Positions 1-8,058 of a DNA stretch of 25,396 bases are shown here, one piece after another. Positions within the stretch are counted from its first letter, which is position 1; each line of letters opens with the position of its first letter. The DNA is from JANWYT01 sp046719465. Lineage in GTDB: Bacteria > Chloroflexota > Anaerolineae > Aggregatilineales > Phototrophicaceae. The position numbers were made by a program, and so were the translations under genes. The notes under the pieces were generated by a model. It was given only the letters and a program-made list of their open reading frames with translations, made no database searches and had not been told where the DNA came from. Where the stretch lies: NCBI GenBank assembly GCA_046719465.1, contig JBDNCV010000048.1:1-25396 (forward strand). Direction: 5' to 3'.

Positions 1-157
1 CTGCAACACGCCCTCTGAAGGGGGCTTTGGCCCCCGCGCGCCAGCCAGAGGCTTGAGCCTCTGGTGCACGGCCACCTTCTGCTGCGGCTTAGACACTCCC
101 TTTCGAGAGGGGAGCGTCTATCGTGGTGGCGATGCGTGATCTTCCCGCTCACCCTGT

Positions 158-267
158 CTGGCCTGCGGCCAGCCTGTTCCTCTCCCACAAGGGCGAGGGA
201 CGCTGCGAGCCAGCGGCTTGTACCTCCTCGCCCCGCGAAGCAGTGGGAAAGGGGGCAGGGGGTGAGG
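158..267 (+). repeat. Palindromic GC-rich intergenic repeat, copy A
   Basis: The block contains a ctggcc/ggccag stem (158-172), cctctccc/gggcgagg with an acaa loop (179-198, one mismatch), cgctg/cagcg (201-215), and ends in gggggtgagg (258-267). The combination of a CCTCTCCC-type palindrome and a downstream GGGGTGAGG tail is seen again at 16088-16139 and 18378-18416. I read it as one diverged copy of a dispersed intergenic palindrome (REP-like). Copy A is the most degraded, so its family membership is less certain than for the other two. Confidence 0.45.
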
Positions 268-336
268 TAAAAACTCCCCTGACACACGCCGCGTCCCTAC
301 TCAGCCCCCCGCAGTGGCGAAACAAGTGAATCAGGC

Positions 337-349
337 TATAGTCATAACT
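337..349 (+). promoter_or_regulatory. Candidate -10 box close to the NTPase start
   Basis: TATAGT at 337-342 lies only 7 nt upstream of the ATG at 350, and no Shine-Dalgarno sequence is visible in between. If this is a real -10 element, transcription would begin at or next to the A of the ATG, giving a leaderless message. No good -35 is visible 16-18 bp upstream (the region reads gtggcg). The case rests on one hexamer and its position. Confidence 0.3.
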
Positions 350-1543
350 ATGAGCGAGCAACCCACCTTTTCCTTCATCGGGCGCGAGGCGCTGCTGGCC
401 GAGCTGCACCAGTTCCTCAACGCGCCTGCCACCTATGCTGTGTCCATCCAAAGCATGGAGGGCATGGGGCGTTCCTCGCTGCTGCGGCGCATCAGCACGC
501 TGGACCCGCGTTTTGTGTGCGTCCTTATGCCGCTCGCGCCGTACCATTTCACCAGCCTTGACACATGGCTTGAGGCGCTGGCTGACGCGACGCGGCAAGC
601 GCTCCAGCGCGAAGACCTCGCCACTGCGCGCCTGCCCTCGCCCGACACATCCGACCTGCCGCGCTGGCTCGGTGATACGTTCCTGCCTGCGGTGGGCCAG
701 CATGTGCGTCAGCAGGCCCGCGTGATTTGGCTGTTAGACGACATCGAGCTGATGGGCAAGGCCATCGCCGAGGGGCAGATCCCCGCTGCGCACCCGGCCT
801 TCCTGCTGGAGCTGGCGCTGGCGTTCCCGTTCTTGAGCATCATCACCGCCGCCGATGAGGACAGCCCCTACCTGAGCCAGCTCTTCCCGCTGATTCAGCC
901 CAACCACGTGCTGCGGCTCAACCCGTTGGGGCGGCTCGAGGTGGAGCTGCTGCTGGGCACACTGTTGGACTACGTGCCGCCCGCGCTGGCTGAACGCGCC
1001 TTCCTCGAAACAGGCGGGATGCCGCGCCAAGTAAACGACTTCGCAGAGGCCATCCAACGCGGGGAAACGCCCGACGACGCGCTAGAATACGTCTACACGC
1101 GCAGCCAAGCCGAGCTGCGCCGCCGCTGGAACCGCCTCACCCGCGATGAGCGCATCGTGCTGACGGCCATTACCAACCTGCTGCACGATCACCCCGAGCG
1201 CGACATCACCCCGCAGGCCGTCGAAATCTGGCTGGCACAGAGCGACAACCCGATGGACACGACCGCCGTCGCCGCCCAACTGCGCGGCCTTGAGTTTCGC
1301 CACATCCTGCGCCCGCAGCGCCAACCGCTGCGCCTGCAATCGGGCTTGATGACGCGCTGGTTGCTCGAGAACGCCCGCCAAGAGACCCCAACCCTTCAGC
1401 CCAGCAGCCGCACCGCCCTGCTGGCGTTGATCGGCTTAGTCGTGGCTGCCCTGCTGGTGGCGCTGGTGGTGGCCAGCGTGCCCCCGGCAGGCGTTGTGAC
1501 CGATGTTCCCCTGCCCACGCTGCCCCTCGGCGGCACAAATTGA
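350..1543 (+). CDS. STAND/AAA-like NTPase with C-terminal membrane anchor
   Basis: The product is about 397 residues and looks like a cytoplasmic ATPase domain tethered to the membrane by its tail. It opens with F-I-G-R-E (residues 9-13), the motif that precedes the P-loop in STAND/MalT-like and other AAA ATPases. The Walker A region (about 35-42) reads S-M-E-G-M-G-R-S, with arginine in place of the usual lysine and serine in place of the first glycine. A Walker-B-like strand V-I-W-L-L-D-D lies near 125-131. The middle and C-terminal part is mostly helical, with a possible winged-helix region around 250-345. One hydrophobic segment (about 355-376) is followed by some 20 residues. I chose ATG 350 because the family motif starts right after it; a GTG at 314 would add 12 residues. 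It sits 69 bp upstream of the Clp gene. Nucleotide binding may be weak or lost. The exact family is unsure. Confidence 0.75.
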   Translation: MSEQPTFSFIGREALLAELHQFLNAPATYAVSIQSMEGMGRSSLLRRISTLDPRFVCVLMPLAPYHFTSLDTWLEALADATRQALQREDLATARLPSPDTSDLPRWLGDTFLPAVGQHVRQQARVIWLLDDIELMGKAIAEGQIPAAHPAFLLELALAFPFLSIITAADEDSPYLSQLFPLIQPNHVLRLNPLGRLEVELLLGTLLDYVPPALAERAFLETGGMPRQVNDFAEAIQRGETPDDALEYVYTRSQAELRRRWNRLTRDERIVLTAITNLLHDHPERDITPQAVEIWLAQSDNPMDTTAVAAQLRGLEFRHILRPQRQPLRLQSGLMTRWLLENARQETPTLQPSSRTALLALIGLVVAALLVALVVASVPPAGVVTDVPLPTLPLGGTN

Positions 1544-1572
1544 AACAAGTTTTCCAGCAAATGCGTTATACT
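1540..1572 (+). promoter_or_regulatory. Candidate promoter for the Clp-kinase-FHA operon
   Basis: TATACT at 1567-1572 is a good -10 match, about 40 bp ahead of the Clp start. The nearest -35-like hexamer is TTGAAA at 1540-1545, but the 21-bp spacer is too long for a standard housekeeping promoter. The first A+T-rich stretch after the upstream gene coincides with it. The -10 call is moderate and the -35 call weak. Confidence 0.3.
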
Positions 1573-1612
1573 TTATGCTGAAGTCAACTGCTTATTTCAG
1601 GAGCATACGTCG

Positions 1613-4006
1613 TTGTCGCTATCGCCCGAGATGCCAGAGAATGAAATCCGCGAGAAGTGTCGCGAGATTCTTTCGCGCGCTGCTGTGGAAGCGCGCCGCC
1701 TGCGCCACAACTACATTGGCGTTGAGCACATCTTCATGGCGCTGACGCGTAATGATGAAGGGGATACCTTCCAGCTGCTGCGCCGTGCTGGCCTCAACCC
1801 GCGTCGTGTCCGCCGTGAGATTCGGCATGAGGTCGGCATGGCCGACGATCAACCCGGCGAGGTGCTGCCGCTCACGCCGCGCTGCGCCATGGTGCTCTCG
1901 ATTGCTATCTTCCTTGCCGACCAAAACACCAGCGAAGTCCGCGAGCGGAACGTCCTGATGGCCATCTTGCAGGAGGGCGAAAGCCTGCCCGTGCGCAAGC
2001 TGCTTGAGCTGGGGATGGACGTCAACCTGTGGCTCCAGCGCATGCTCAACGAGGACTTGGGAGACAGCGCGTCGCCTGAGGACGAGGATGCCGAGTTTGA
2101 CCTTGATGATGACCCGTTCGCGTTCGACGATTTCGACCTCGACAGTGACTTGTTCGAACTCCCCAACAGCCCGCGCTTGACCCCGCTGAACAGCAACCAA
2201 GAACGGCAATCGGACACCGCCACCCCGCTGCTGGATCGCTATGGGCGTGACCTGACGGCGCAAGCCCGCAGCGCCAAGCTCTCCCCGGCCATTGCCCGTG
2301 ACGCCGAGATCCGCGCGCTGGCGCGCACCCTCGCCCGCAGCAAGAAAAACAACCCGCTGCTGCTGGGCGATGCCGGCGTGGGCAAGACGGCCATTGTCGA
2401 GGGGTTGGCCTACGCCATCGCCGCGCAGACCGCCCCACGCCCCCTGCGCGACCGGCGCATCGTGCAGATCGAGATCGGCACGCTGGTCGCCGGGACGAGC
2501 CTGCGCGGGCAGTTTGAGGAGCGGCTCATCGGCATCGTGGAGGAGGTCAAGCGCAGCGGGCGCATCATCCTGTTCATCGACGAGATTCACACCATCGTCG
2601 GCGCAGGCGACACCATCGACAGCAACCTCGACGCGGCCAACATCCTGAAGCCTGCGCTGGCCCGCGGCGAGATCAACTGCATCGGCGCGACTACCCACGA
2701 GGAGTACCGCCGCGCCATCGCCCAAGACCCCGCCCTCGCGCGCCGCTTCCGCACGATTGACGTCAACGAGCCGTCGCCCGCCGACGCTATCCTGATCCTC
2801 AGCGACCAGCGCCAGCGGCTTGAATCTCACCACGGCGTCAAAATCGCCCAGCAGACCATCGAGCAAGCGGTGGAACTCTCCGTGCGCTACCTGCCGGATC
2901 GCCGCCTGCCCGATAAAGCGCTTGACTTGCTGGACGAAGCCTGCGCCCGCGTCATTATCCGCTCGATCTCGCCTGATGACCCCGCCGACGAGCCGTTGGA
3001 GGTCACGCCGCGCGACGTGGTCGAGGTGCTGGCCGAATGGACAGGCATCCCGACCAACGAGCTGTCCATCGATGAGAAGCGCCGCTTGATCGGGCTGGAG
3101 GCCGCGCTGGAGCGGCGCGTCATCGGCCAGACAGAGGCCGTGCGCACTGTGGCGGAATCGGTGCGGATGGCGCGCGCTGGCCTCAACGACCCCAATCGCC
3201 CGCTGGGGGTGTTCCTGTTCGTGGGGCCATCCGGCGTAGGCAAGACACAGCTCGCGCAGGCGCTGGCTGAGTTCCTGTTCGGCAAAGAGGACGCCATGCT
3301 GCGCCTCGACATGAGCGAATTCCATGACAGCCACACTGTCGCCCGTTTGATCGGCTCGCCGCCCGGCTACAAGGAGAGCAACCGCGGCGGTCAGCTCACG
3401 GATGGGCTGCGCCGTAACCCTTACTGCGTGGTGCTGCTGGACGAAGTGGAGAAGGCCGCGCCCGAGGTGTTCGACCTGTTCTTGCAAATCTTCGACGAAG
3501 GCCGCCTGAGCGATGCCCATGGCCGCCCGGTGGACGCCCGCCACGCTGTTTTCATCATGACCAGCAACATCGGCACGCGCGAGAACGTCAAGTCGCTTGG
3601 CTTCGGCCCACACGGTGACGACGCCCCCGCGCCTGACTTCACGCCCTACCTCAAGCAGCACTTCCGGCCAGAGTTCCTCAACCGCGTGGACGAGGTGGTG
3701 ACCTTCCGACCGCTGACGCGCCCGGTGCTGGCGCAAATCCTCGAGCTTCAGCTCAGCGAGCTGCGGCAGCGCTTGGCGGCGCAAAAGCTGACGCTGACGC
3801 TGGACGACAGCGCCCTTGACCTGCTGCTGCGGGCGGGCTATGACCCCGTAAATGGCGCGCGCCCGCTGCGCCGCGCCCTTGAGCGCATGTTGGCGCGCCC
3901 CCTCAGCAATTGGATCCTTCAAGATGCTTTCCCGCCGGGCAGCAATATCATCGCCAGCGCCGAAGGCGACGCCCTGACGTTCAACCAGCTCGCAGCGCAC
4001 CCATGA
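1613..4006 (+). CDS. ClpC/ClpA-type AAA+ unfoldase lacking the middle domain
   Basis: This is a two-ring Hsp100 unfoldase of 797 residues. Residues 12-150 form the Clp N domain (RHNYIGVEHIFMAL near 31). A strongly acidic linker (about 152-184) follows. D1 has Walker A G252-K258-T259, Walker B F-I-D323-E324 and the R-R-F arginine-finger region near 378. D2 has Walker A G538-K544-T545, Walker B L-L-D610-E611, sensor 1 T-S-N near 650-652 and sensor 2 G-A-R750. The span between D1 and D2 (about 443-470) is too short for a ClpC or ClpB middle domain. The D1 pore loop reads A-G-T-S-L-R-G, where ClpC has K-Y; the D2 loop keeps G-Y586. An L-G-F loop (662-664) resembles the ClpP-docking loop of ClpC. 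I chose the TTG at 1613, with aggag at 1599-1603 spaced 9 nt; ATG 1631 is the alternative. The stop overlaps the kinase ATG. Confidence 0.9.
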   Translation: MSLSPEMPENEIREKCREILSRAAVEARRLRHNYIGVEHIFMALTRNDEGDTFQLLRRAGLNPRRVRREIRHEVGMADDQPGEVLPLTPRCAMVLSIAIFLADQNTSEVRERNVLMAILQEGESLPVRKLLELGMDVNLWLQRMLNEDLGDSASPEDEDAEFDLDDDPFAFDDFDLDSDLFELPNSPRLTPLNSNQERQSDTATPLLDRYGRDLTAQARSAKLSPAIARDAEIRALARTLARSKKNNPLLLGDAGVGKTAIVEGLAYAIAAQTAPRPLRDRRIVQIEIGTLVAGTSLRGQFEERLIGIVEEVKRSGRIILFIDEIHTIVGAGDTIDSNLDAANILKPALARGEINCIGATTHEEYRRAIAQDPALARRFRTIDVNEPSPADAILILSDQRQRLESHHGVKIAQQTIEQAVELSVRYLPDRRLPDKALDLLDEACARVIIRSISPDDPADEPLEVTPRDVVEVLAEWTGIPTNELSIDEKRRLIGLEAALERRVIGQTEAVRTVAESVRMARAGLNDPNRPLGVFLFVGPSGVGKTQLAQALAEFLFGKEDAMLRLDMSEFHDSHTVARLIGSPPGYKESNRGGQLTDGLRRNPYCVVLLDEVEKAAPEVFDLFLQIFDEGRLSDAHGRPVDARHAVFIMTSNIGTRENVKSLGFGPHGDDAPAPDFTPYLKQHFRPEFLNRVDEVVTFRPLTRPVLAQILELQLSELRQRLAAQKLTLTLDDSALDLLLRAGYDPVNGARPLRRALERMLARPLSNWILQDAFPPGSNIIASAEGDALTFNQLAAHP

Positions 4007-7000
4007 AACCGCCACGCAGCCGTCGTCTCCTCCCTACGCTGAGCGAGGCCGAGCGCCGCGCCCTGCTGCGCAAGCGCCACCCCGCCGACGCGCTCGACCC
4101 TTTCGCCAGCGACCCCGACCCCGATATCCGGCTCATCGGGCAGTTGGCGCTGCGCCAGCCCGACCAAGTGGACTATGCCTTCGTGCTGGGCGATTTTTGC
4201 GCCGACCGCTCATGGATGAACGGCCAGCGCCTGCTCATCCTCTATGTCGGCAAGGCCTTGATCGCGTATCGACGGGCAGAGCAGAAGGCCACCAACGACT
4301 TCGACCGCCTGCAAGCGCAGCGCACCGCGGAGGCCTACGCCCGCTGGGTGATCGAGGCCGCCCAAGCCTACCCCACCCAGCGCAACCTCGCCGTGGCGCT
4401 GTGGGTAGCCGCCGCTGACAGCGACGACATGCTGCCGACTCTGAACCTCTCGCCCGAGCTGACCAAACCGCTGCTGGCGCTCTATGCCGCGCGCGGCCAT
4501 GAGGCCTCCACCACCACCGGCGGCGAGACGCAGTTCGACGATGCCACCGCCTTCAGCGACGACATGGCAGTCTACGATACCAGCTTCGACGCGCCGCCCA
4601 GTCCCCCACGGGCGGCTGCACAGCCGCCCGCGCCCCTGCTCAACGACACCACCAGCGCAGGCCACGCTGAAGCGCCCCCCGCCAGCGAAGACGACGCGCT
4701 CGACTACACCCACAACGAGCTGCCGCTGGCCTCGATGGAGCCGAGCGCCGAGGACGGCGTGAGCGAAACCCCCTCCAGCGAACATCGCATCGTCCGCCAC
4801 AGCGTCTCCGAGACGGATTTCCACGTCGGCGACCGCATCGACGGGCGCTACGAGGTCTACGAGATCAAACTGGGCGGGATGGGCGTGGTCTATTTGTGCT
4901 ATGACCACGAACAGCGCATGCCGATTGCCATCAAGAGCTTTCAGAAACGCTTCATGGACAACGAGCGCGCTGTGGCGCGCTTCGAGCAAGAGGCGCTGAC
5001 GTGGGTGCGCTTAGAGAAACACCTGCACATCGTCCGCGCGCTGCTCGTCCAGAAGATCCTCGGTCGCCCGCACATCCTGCTCGAACACATCAGCGGGATG
5101 GAGGGCTTGGGCGTTGACCTGCGCAGCTGGATCGAACATCACCGCCTGACGCTCGACAACACGCTGCTGTTCGCCATCCATGTAGCGCTCGGCATGCAGC
5201 ACGCCACCCAGAAGATCCCCGGGCTGGTGCACCGCGACCTGAAGCCGGGCAACATCCTCGTGACGCACGACGGCATCGCCAAAGTGACAGATTTCGGCCT
5301 CGTGCGCTCGCTGGAGCCGGCTTCCGAGTACGGCATCGGCGGCGGGGACGCCAGCGGCGAATTTGACGACCGCCTCACCCGCGCTCATGCCTTCGTCGGC
5401 ACGCCGCCTTATATGTCCCCTGAGCAGTTTACCTCGCGCACCGTTGACCTGCGGGCCGATATCTACTCTTTCGGCTGCATGCTGTACGAGATGCTGACCG
5501 GTCAGCCGCCTTTCAAAGGCCGCAATATGGCCGAGTGGCAGCATCAGCACACCACTGTCACGCCAGATTACAGCCTGCCGCCGCTGAAGCAGGCCCCCAG
5601 CGACCTTGTGGCGCTGCTGGCAGAGTGTTTGCAAAAATCGCCCGATCACCGCCCGGCGGGCTGGTCGGCGTTGGTGGAGCGGCTGTCGCAGTTGTACGAG
5701 GCGCACATCGGCGCGCTGCCCGTGCTGGCGACTGACGGCGAGGCGCTCGAAGCCCGCGAATTGATCGACAAGGGCTACAGCCTGACCGAGTTGGGGCGCT
5801 ACTATGAAGCGCTAGAGGCCTACGATCAAGCCATCGCCATCAACAGCTACAACGCGCGCTATTGGGGCCGTCGCGGGCGCGCGCTGCGCCTGCTGGAACG
5901 CTACGACGACGCGCTCGACTCGTACCGCCGCGCCCTCGACCTTCAGCCAGATGACGGTTGGCTGTGGAACGGCTTGGGCATCATCTACGACCGCATGCGC
6001 CAGAGCAGCCGCGCGCTGGAGTCCTTCGAGCGCAGCGTTCGCCTTGACCCCAAAGACACGTGGAGCTGGTACAACCTCGGTGACTTGCAGTTCCGCATCG
6101 GGCAAGTCGACCAAGCCATCCGAAGCCTGCAAACCTCGCTAGAGGTCGACCCGCACAATCATCAAGCGTGGGGCAAGCTCGGCAAGATCTACCGCGCGGC
6201 GCAGAACTTGCCTGCTGCGGTGCAGGCCTACGAGCAGGCCATCGCGCTGGAGCCGACCTACGCATGGGCCTACAACGGCCTCGGCCTAACCCTTAAGGCC
6301 ATGCGCAAGCTGGAAGAAGCCGTGACGGCCTTCAAGCGCGCCGCCCACTATGAGCCGCAGGTCGTCTGGCATTGGTACAACCTCGCGGAGACGCTGGTTG
6401 AGATGCAGCGCTACGTCGACGCGCTGCACCCCGCGCAGGAGGCCACGCGCATCGCGCCTGATCAAGCTGCGCCGTGGGGCAAGCTCGGCCAAGTGCTGCG
6501 CTACCTGCGCCGCCACGAGGAGGCGATCTACGCCTATGATCGCGCCATCGCGCTTGACCCACAGTTCGACTGGGCGATCAACGGGCGCGGCCTCGTCCTC
6601 GAAAACATGGAGCGCTACGAAGAAGCACTGAGCTGCTATCAACAGGCCACCGCCATCAACCCCGAGCGCGAATGGCATTGGTACAACCAAGGCCATATGC
6701 TCTACCAGCTCAACCGTCCCGAAGAAGCGCTGGCCATATTGGAAGAGGCGCTGCGCCGCCGCCGCCACTTCCCGCGGGCGTGGTCGCTCATCGGCAGCAT
6801 CCGCCGCCAGTTGGGGCATTATCACGCCGCGCTCGAGGCGCTGCAAACCTCGCTCGATCAAGACGCGCAGCAAGCGTGGACGTGGAGCGAACTGGCCAGC
6901 ACCTACGAGGCGCTGAAGCAGTACGATCTGGCTGAGGAAGCCTACGGCCGCGCCTTTGCGATTGATCGGCATCAAGTGTCACACCTCTACAAGCAGGCTG

Positions 7001-8058
7001 AGATGCTGGTGCAGCTCAACCGCAACGAGCAGGCGCTCAAGCTCTTGCAGTACGCCCTGCGGCTGAACGAGCGCAGCGCCAACCTCTGGGCCAAGCTGGG
7101 GCAGGTGCAGCGCAAACTCAACCAGTTGGACGAATCGCTGACGAGCTTTGACCGTGCGCTTGCCCTCGACCCCCAATATACGTGGGCGTGGTATGGCAAG
7201 GGGCTGACTTTGAGCGCCATGAAACGCCACGAGAAGGCGCTGGAGTGCTTCCAACAAGCGGTGTTGATCGACCCGCGCGACATCTGGTCATGGTACAGCT
7301 ATGGGGATGAGCTGCTGCTGCTCAACCGCAGCGGTGAGAGCATCAACGCGCTGAAGGAAGCGCTCGCCATTGACCCTAACCACGTCGAAAGCTGGGTGAA
7401 GCTGGGTCAGGCTTACCGCAACATGGGCTGCTATGACGAAGCGGTGGAGGCCTACCGCCGCGCGGTGGAGCTGCGGCCGACCAACAGTTGGGGTTGGAAC
7501 GGCATGGGGTTGACGCTGCGCGCGCTGGGCCGCCACGAGGAAGCCCGCGCCTGCTACGAAAAGGCCATCGAACACGACCCCAACGTGACGTGGTACTACA
7601 TCAACTTGATGACGCTGCTGCTCGATACCGGCCAAACCGCCGACGCGCTGGCGGTGATTGAACAGGCGCTCAGCTTCGACAGCGAGAACCCGAACGTCTG
7701 GGCGCGGCATGGGCACGCGCTGCGCCGCCTTAATCGCTTCGAGGAAGCGCTCGTCAGCTATAATCACGCGCTGACGCTGGACGAAACCTACGCTTGGGCG
7801 TGGAACGGCAAAGGGCTGTGCTTGATGAAGCTCAAGCGCTTCGAAGAGGCGCGGGAAGCCTATGAACGCGCGGTCGAGTATGACGCATCGTCCGTGTGGT
7901 TCTGGTACAATTACGGCGACAGTCTCGCAGCCTGCGGCCAGCTTGAGGCCGCAGTGGGCGCGCTCAAGATAGCGCTCCGGATTGACCCCAACCATGTCCT
8001 CTCGCGAGAGCGGCTGGCTGCTATTGAGCGCGAGCTGGGAAATGATGACACACAATGA
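4003..8058 (+). CDS. Soluble Ser/Thr protein kinase with about 22 C-terminal TPRs
   Basis: The product is 1351 residues with no transmembrane segment. Residues 1-160 are an unrecognised, mostly helical N-terminal region. About 160-270 is acidic and proline-rich, probably disordered. The kinase domain spans about 275-570. Its glycine loop reads K-L-G-G-M-G (289-294), so the first glycine is replaced. It has the ATP lysine K311 (IAIK), H-R-D412-L-K-P-G-N417, D430-F-G, and Y-M-S-P-E-Q as the APE motif, so it should be catalytically active. The activation segment carries a glycine- and acid-rich insertion between DFG and GTPPYMSPE. From 584 on there are 22 TPRs of exactly 34 residues each plus a capping helix. 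From 618 they form seven copies of a three-TPR block. I chose ATG 4003, overlapping the Clp stop as ATGA, over an in-frame start at 3910 inside clp. The stop overlaps the FHA start in the same way. The TPRs probably recruit substrates or partners. Confidence 0.93.
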   Translation: MKPPRSRRLLPTLSEAERRALLRKRHPADALDPFASDPDPDIRLIGQLALRQPDQVDYAFVLGDFCADRSWMNGQRLLILYVGKALIAYRRAEQKATNDFDRLQAQRTAEAYARWVIEAAQAYPTQRNLAVALWVAAADSDDMLPTLNLSPELTKPLLALYAARGHEASTTTGGETQFDDATAFSDDMAVYDTSFDAPPSPPRAAAQPPAPLLNDTTSAGHAEAPPASEDDALDYTHNELPLASMEPSAEDGVSETPSSEHRIVRHSVSETDFHVGDRIDGRYEVYEIKLGGMGVVYLCYDHEQRMPIAIKSFQKRFMDNERAVARFEQEALTWVRLEKHLHIVRALLVQKILGRPHILLEHISGMEGLGVDLRSWIEHHRLTLDNTLLFAIHVALGMQHATQKIPGLVHRDLKPGNILVTHDGIAKVTDFGLVRSLEPASEYGIGGGDASGEFDDRLTRAHAFVGTPPYMSPEQFTSRTVDLRADIYSFGCMLYEMLTGQPPFKGRNMAEWQHQHTTVTPDYSLPPLKQAPSDLVALLAECLQKSPDHRPAGWSALVERLSQLYEAHIGALPVLATDGEALEARELIDKGYSLTELGRYYEALEAYDQAIAINSYNARYWGRRGRALRLLERYDDALDSYRRALDLQPDDGWLWNGLGIIYDRMRQSSRALESFERSVRLDPKDTWSWYNLGDLQFRIGQVDQAIRSLQTSLEVDPHNHQAWGKLGKIYRAAQNLPAAVQAYEQAIALEPTYAWAYNGLGLTLKAMRKLEEAVTAFKRAAHYEPQVVWHWYNLAETLVEMQRYVDALHPAQEATRIAPDQAAPWGKLGQVLRYLRRHEEAIYAYDRAIALDPQFDWAINGRGLVLENMERYEEALSCYQQATAINPEREWHWYNQGHMLYQLNRPEEALAILEEALRRRRHFPRAWSLIGSIRRQLGHYHAALEALQTSLDQDAQQAWTWSELASTYEALKQYDLAEEAYGRAFAIDRHQVSHLYKQAEMLVQLNRNEQALKLLQYALRLNERSANLWAKLGQVQRKLNQLDESLTSFDRALALDPQYTWAWYGKGLTLSAMKRHEKALECFQQAVLIDPRDIWSWYSYGDELLLLNRSGESINALKEALAIDPNHVESWVKLGQAYRNMGCYDEAVEAYRRAVELRPTNSWGWNGMGLTLRALGRHEEARACYEKAIEHDPNVTWYYINLMTLLLDTGQTADALAVIEQALSFDSENPNVWARHGHALRRLNRFEEALVSYNHALTLDETYAWAWNGKGLCLMKLKRFEEAREAYERAVEYDASSVWFWYNYGDSLAACGQLEAAVGALKIALRIDPNHVLSRERLAAIERELGNDDTQ
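5854..7995 (+). repeat. Seven tandem 306-bp blocks, each encoding three TPRs
   Basis: Within the kinase gene, 21 TPRs of exactly 34 codons fall into three recurring types. Type a starts like xxWGKLGQVxR, type b like xWAWNGxGLTL, type c like xWxWYNxGDxL. The order a-b-c repeats seven times at 5854, 6160, 6466, 6772, 7078, 7384 and 7690, each block 306 bp. Block 4 (6772-7077) is the most diverged: its b unit reads AWTWSELAST and its c unit VSHLYKQAEM. One further TPR (5752-5853) precedes the array. The regularity points to growth by duplication of a 306-bp module rather than of single TPRs. Confidence 0.9.

Larger units (their letters stand above)
1..349. other. Intergenic region with hairpins, no supported gene
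   Basis: I see no convincing coding region here. Short open frames on both strands have no family signature and cross the hairpins. Visible structures are gggggc/gccccc around 20-35, a perfect 8-bp stem ccagaggc/gcctctgg at 45-64 with a 4-nt loop, an imperfect stem at 91-119 (agacactccc against ggggagcgtct), and a palindromic repeat block at 158-267. None of the stems is followed by a clear T-run, so I do not call a terminator. The tail of an unseen upstream gene may occupy the first bases, but nothing proves it. Confidence 0.5.

Noticed and set aside
149..703. 184-codon - strand frame over the first intergenic region and the NTPase start
   Set aside because: No family resemblance, crosses hairpins and the antisense of a better supported gene.
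3910..4002. Upstream in-frame start extending the kinase by 31 residues
   Set aside because: The added residues are encoded inside the Clp gene and are Arg-rich; ATG 4003 gives the same ATGA overlap as seen at the kinase-FHA junction.
1619..4015. 798-codon open frame on the - strand, antisense to the Clp gene
   Set aside because: It mirrors the high-GC Clp gene codon by codon and has no family motif; the + strand product has full Clp domains.
5749..8058. CRISPR-like or DNA-level tandem repeat in the kinase gene
   Set aside because: The periodicity is at protein level (TPRs); DNA copies are diverged and in frame.
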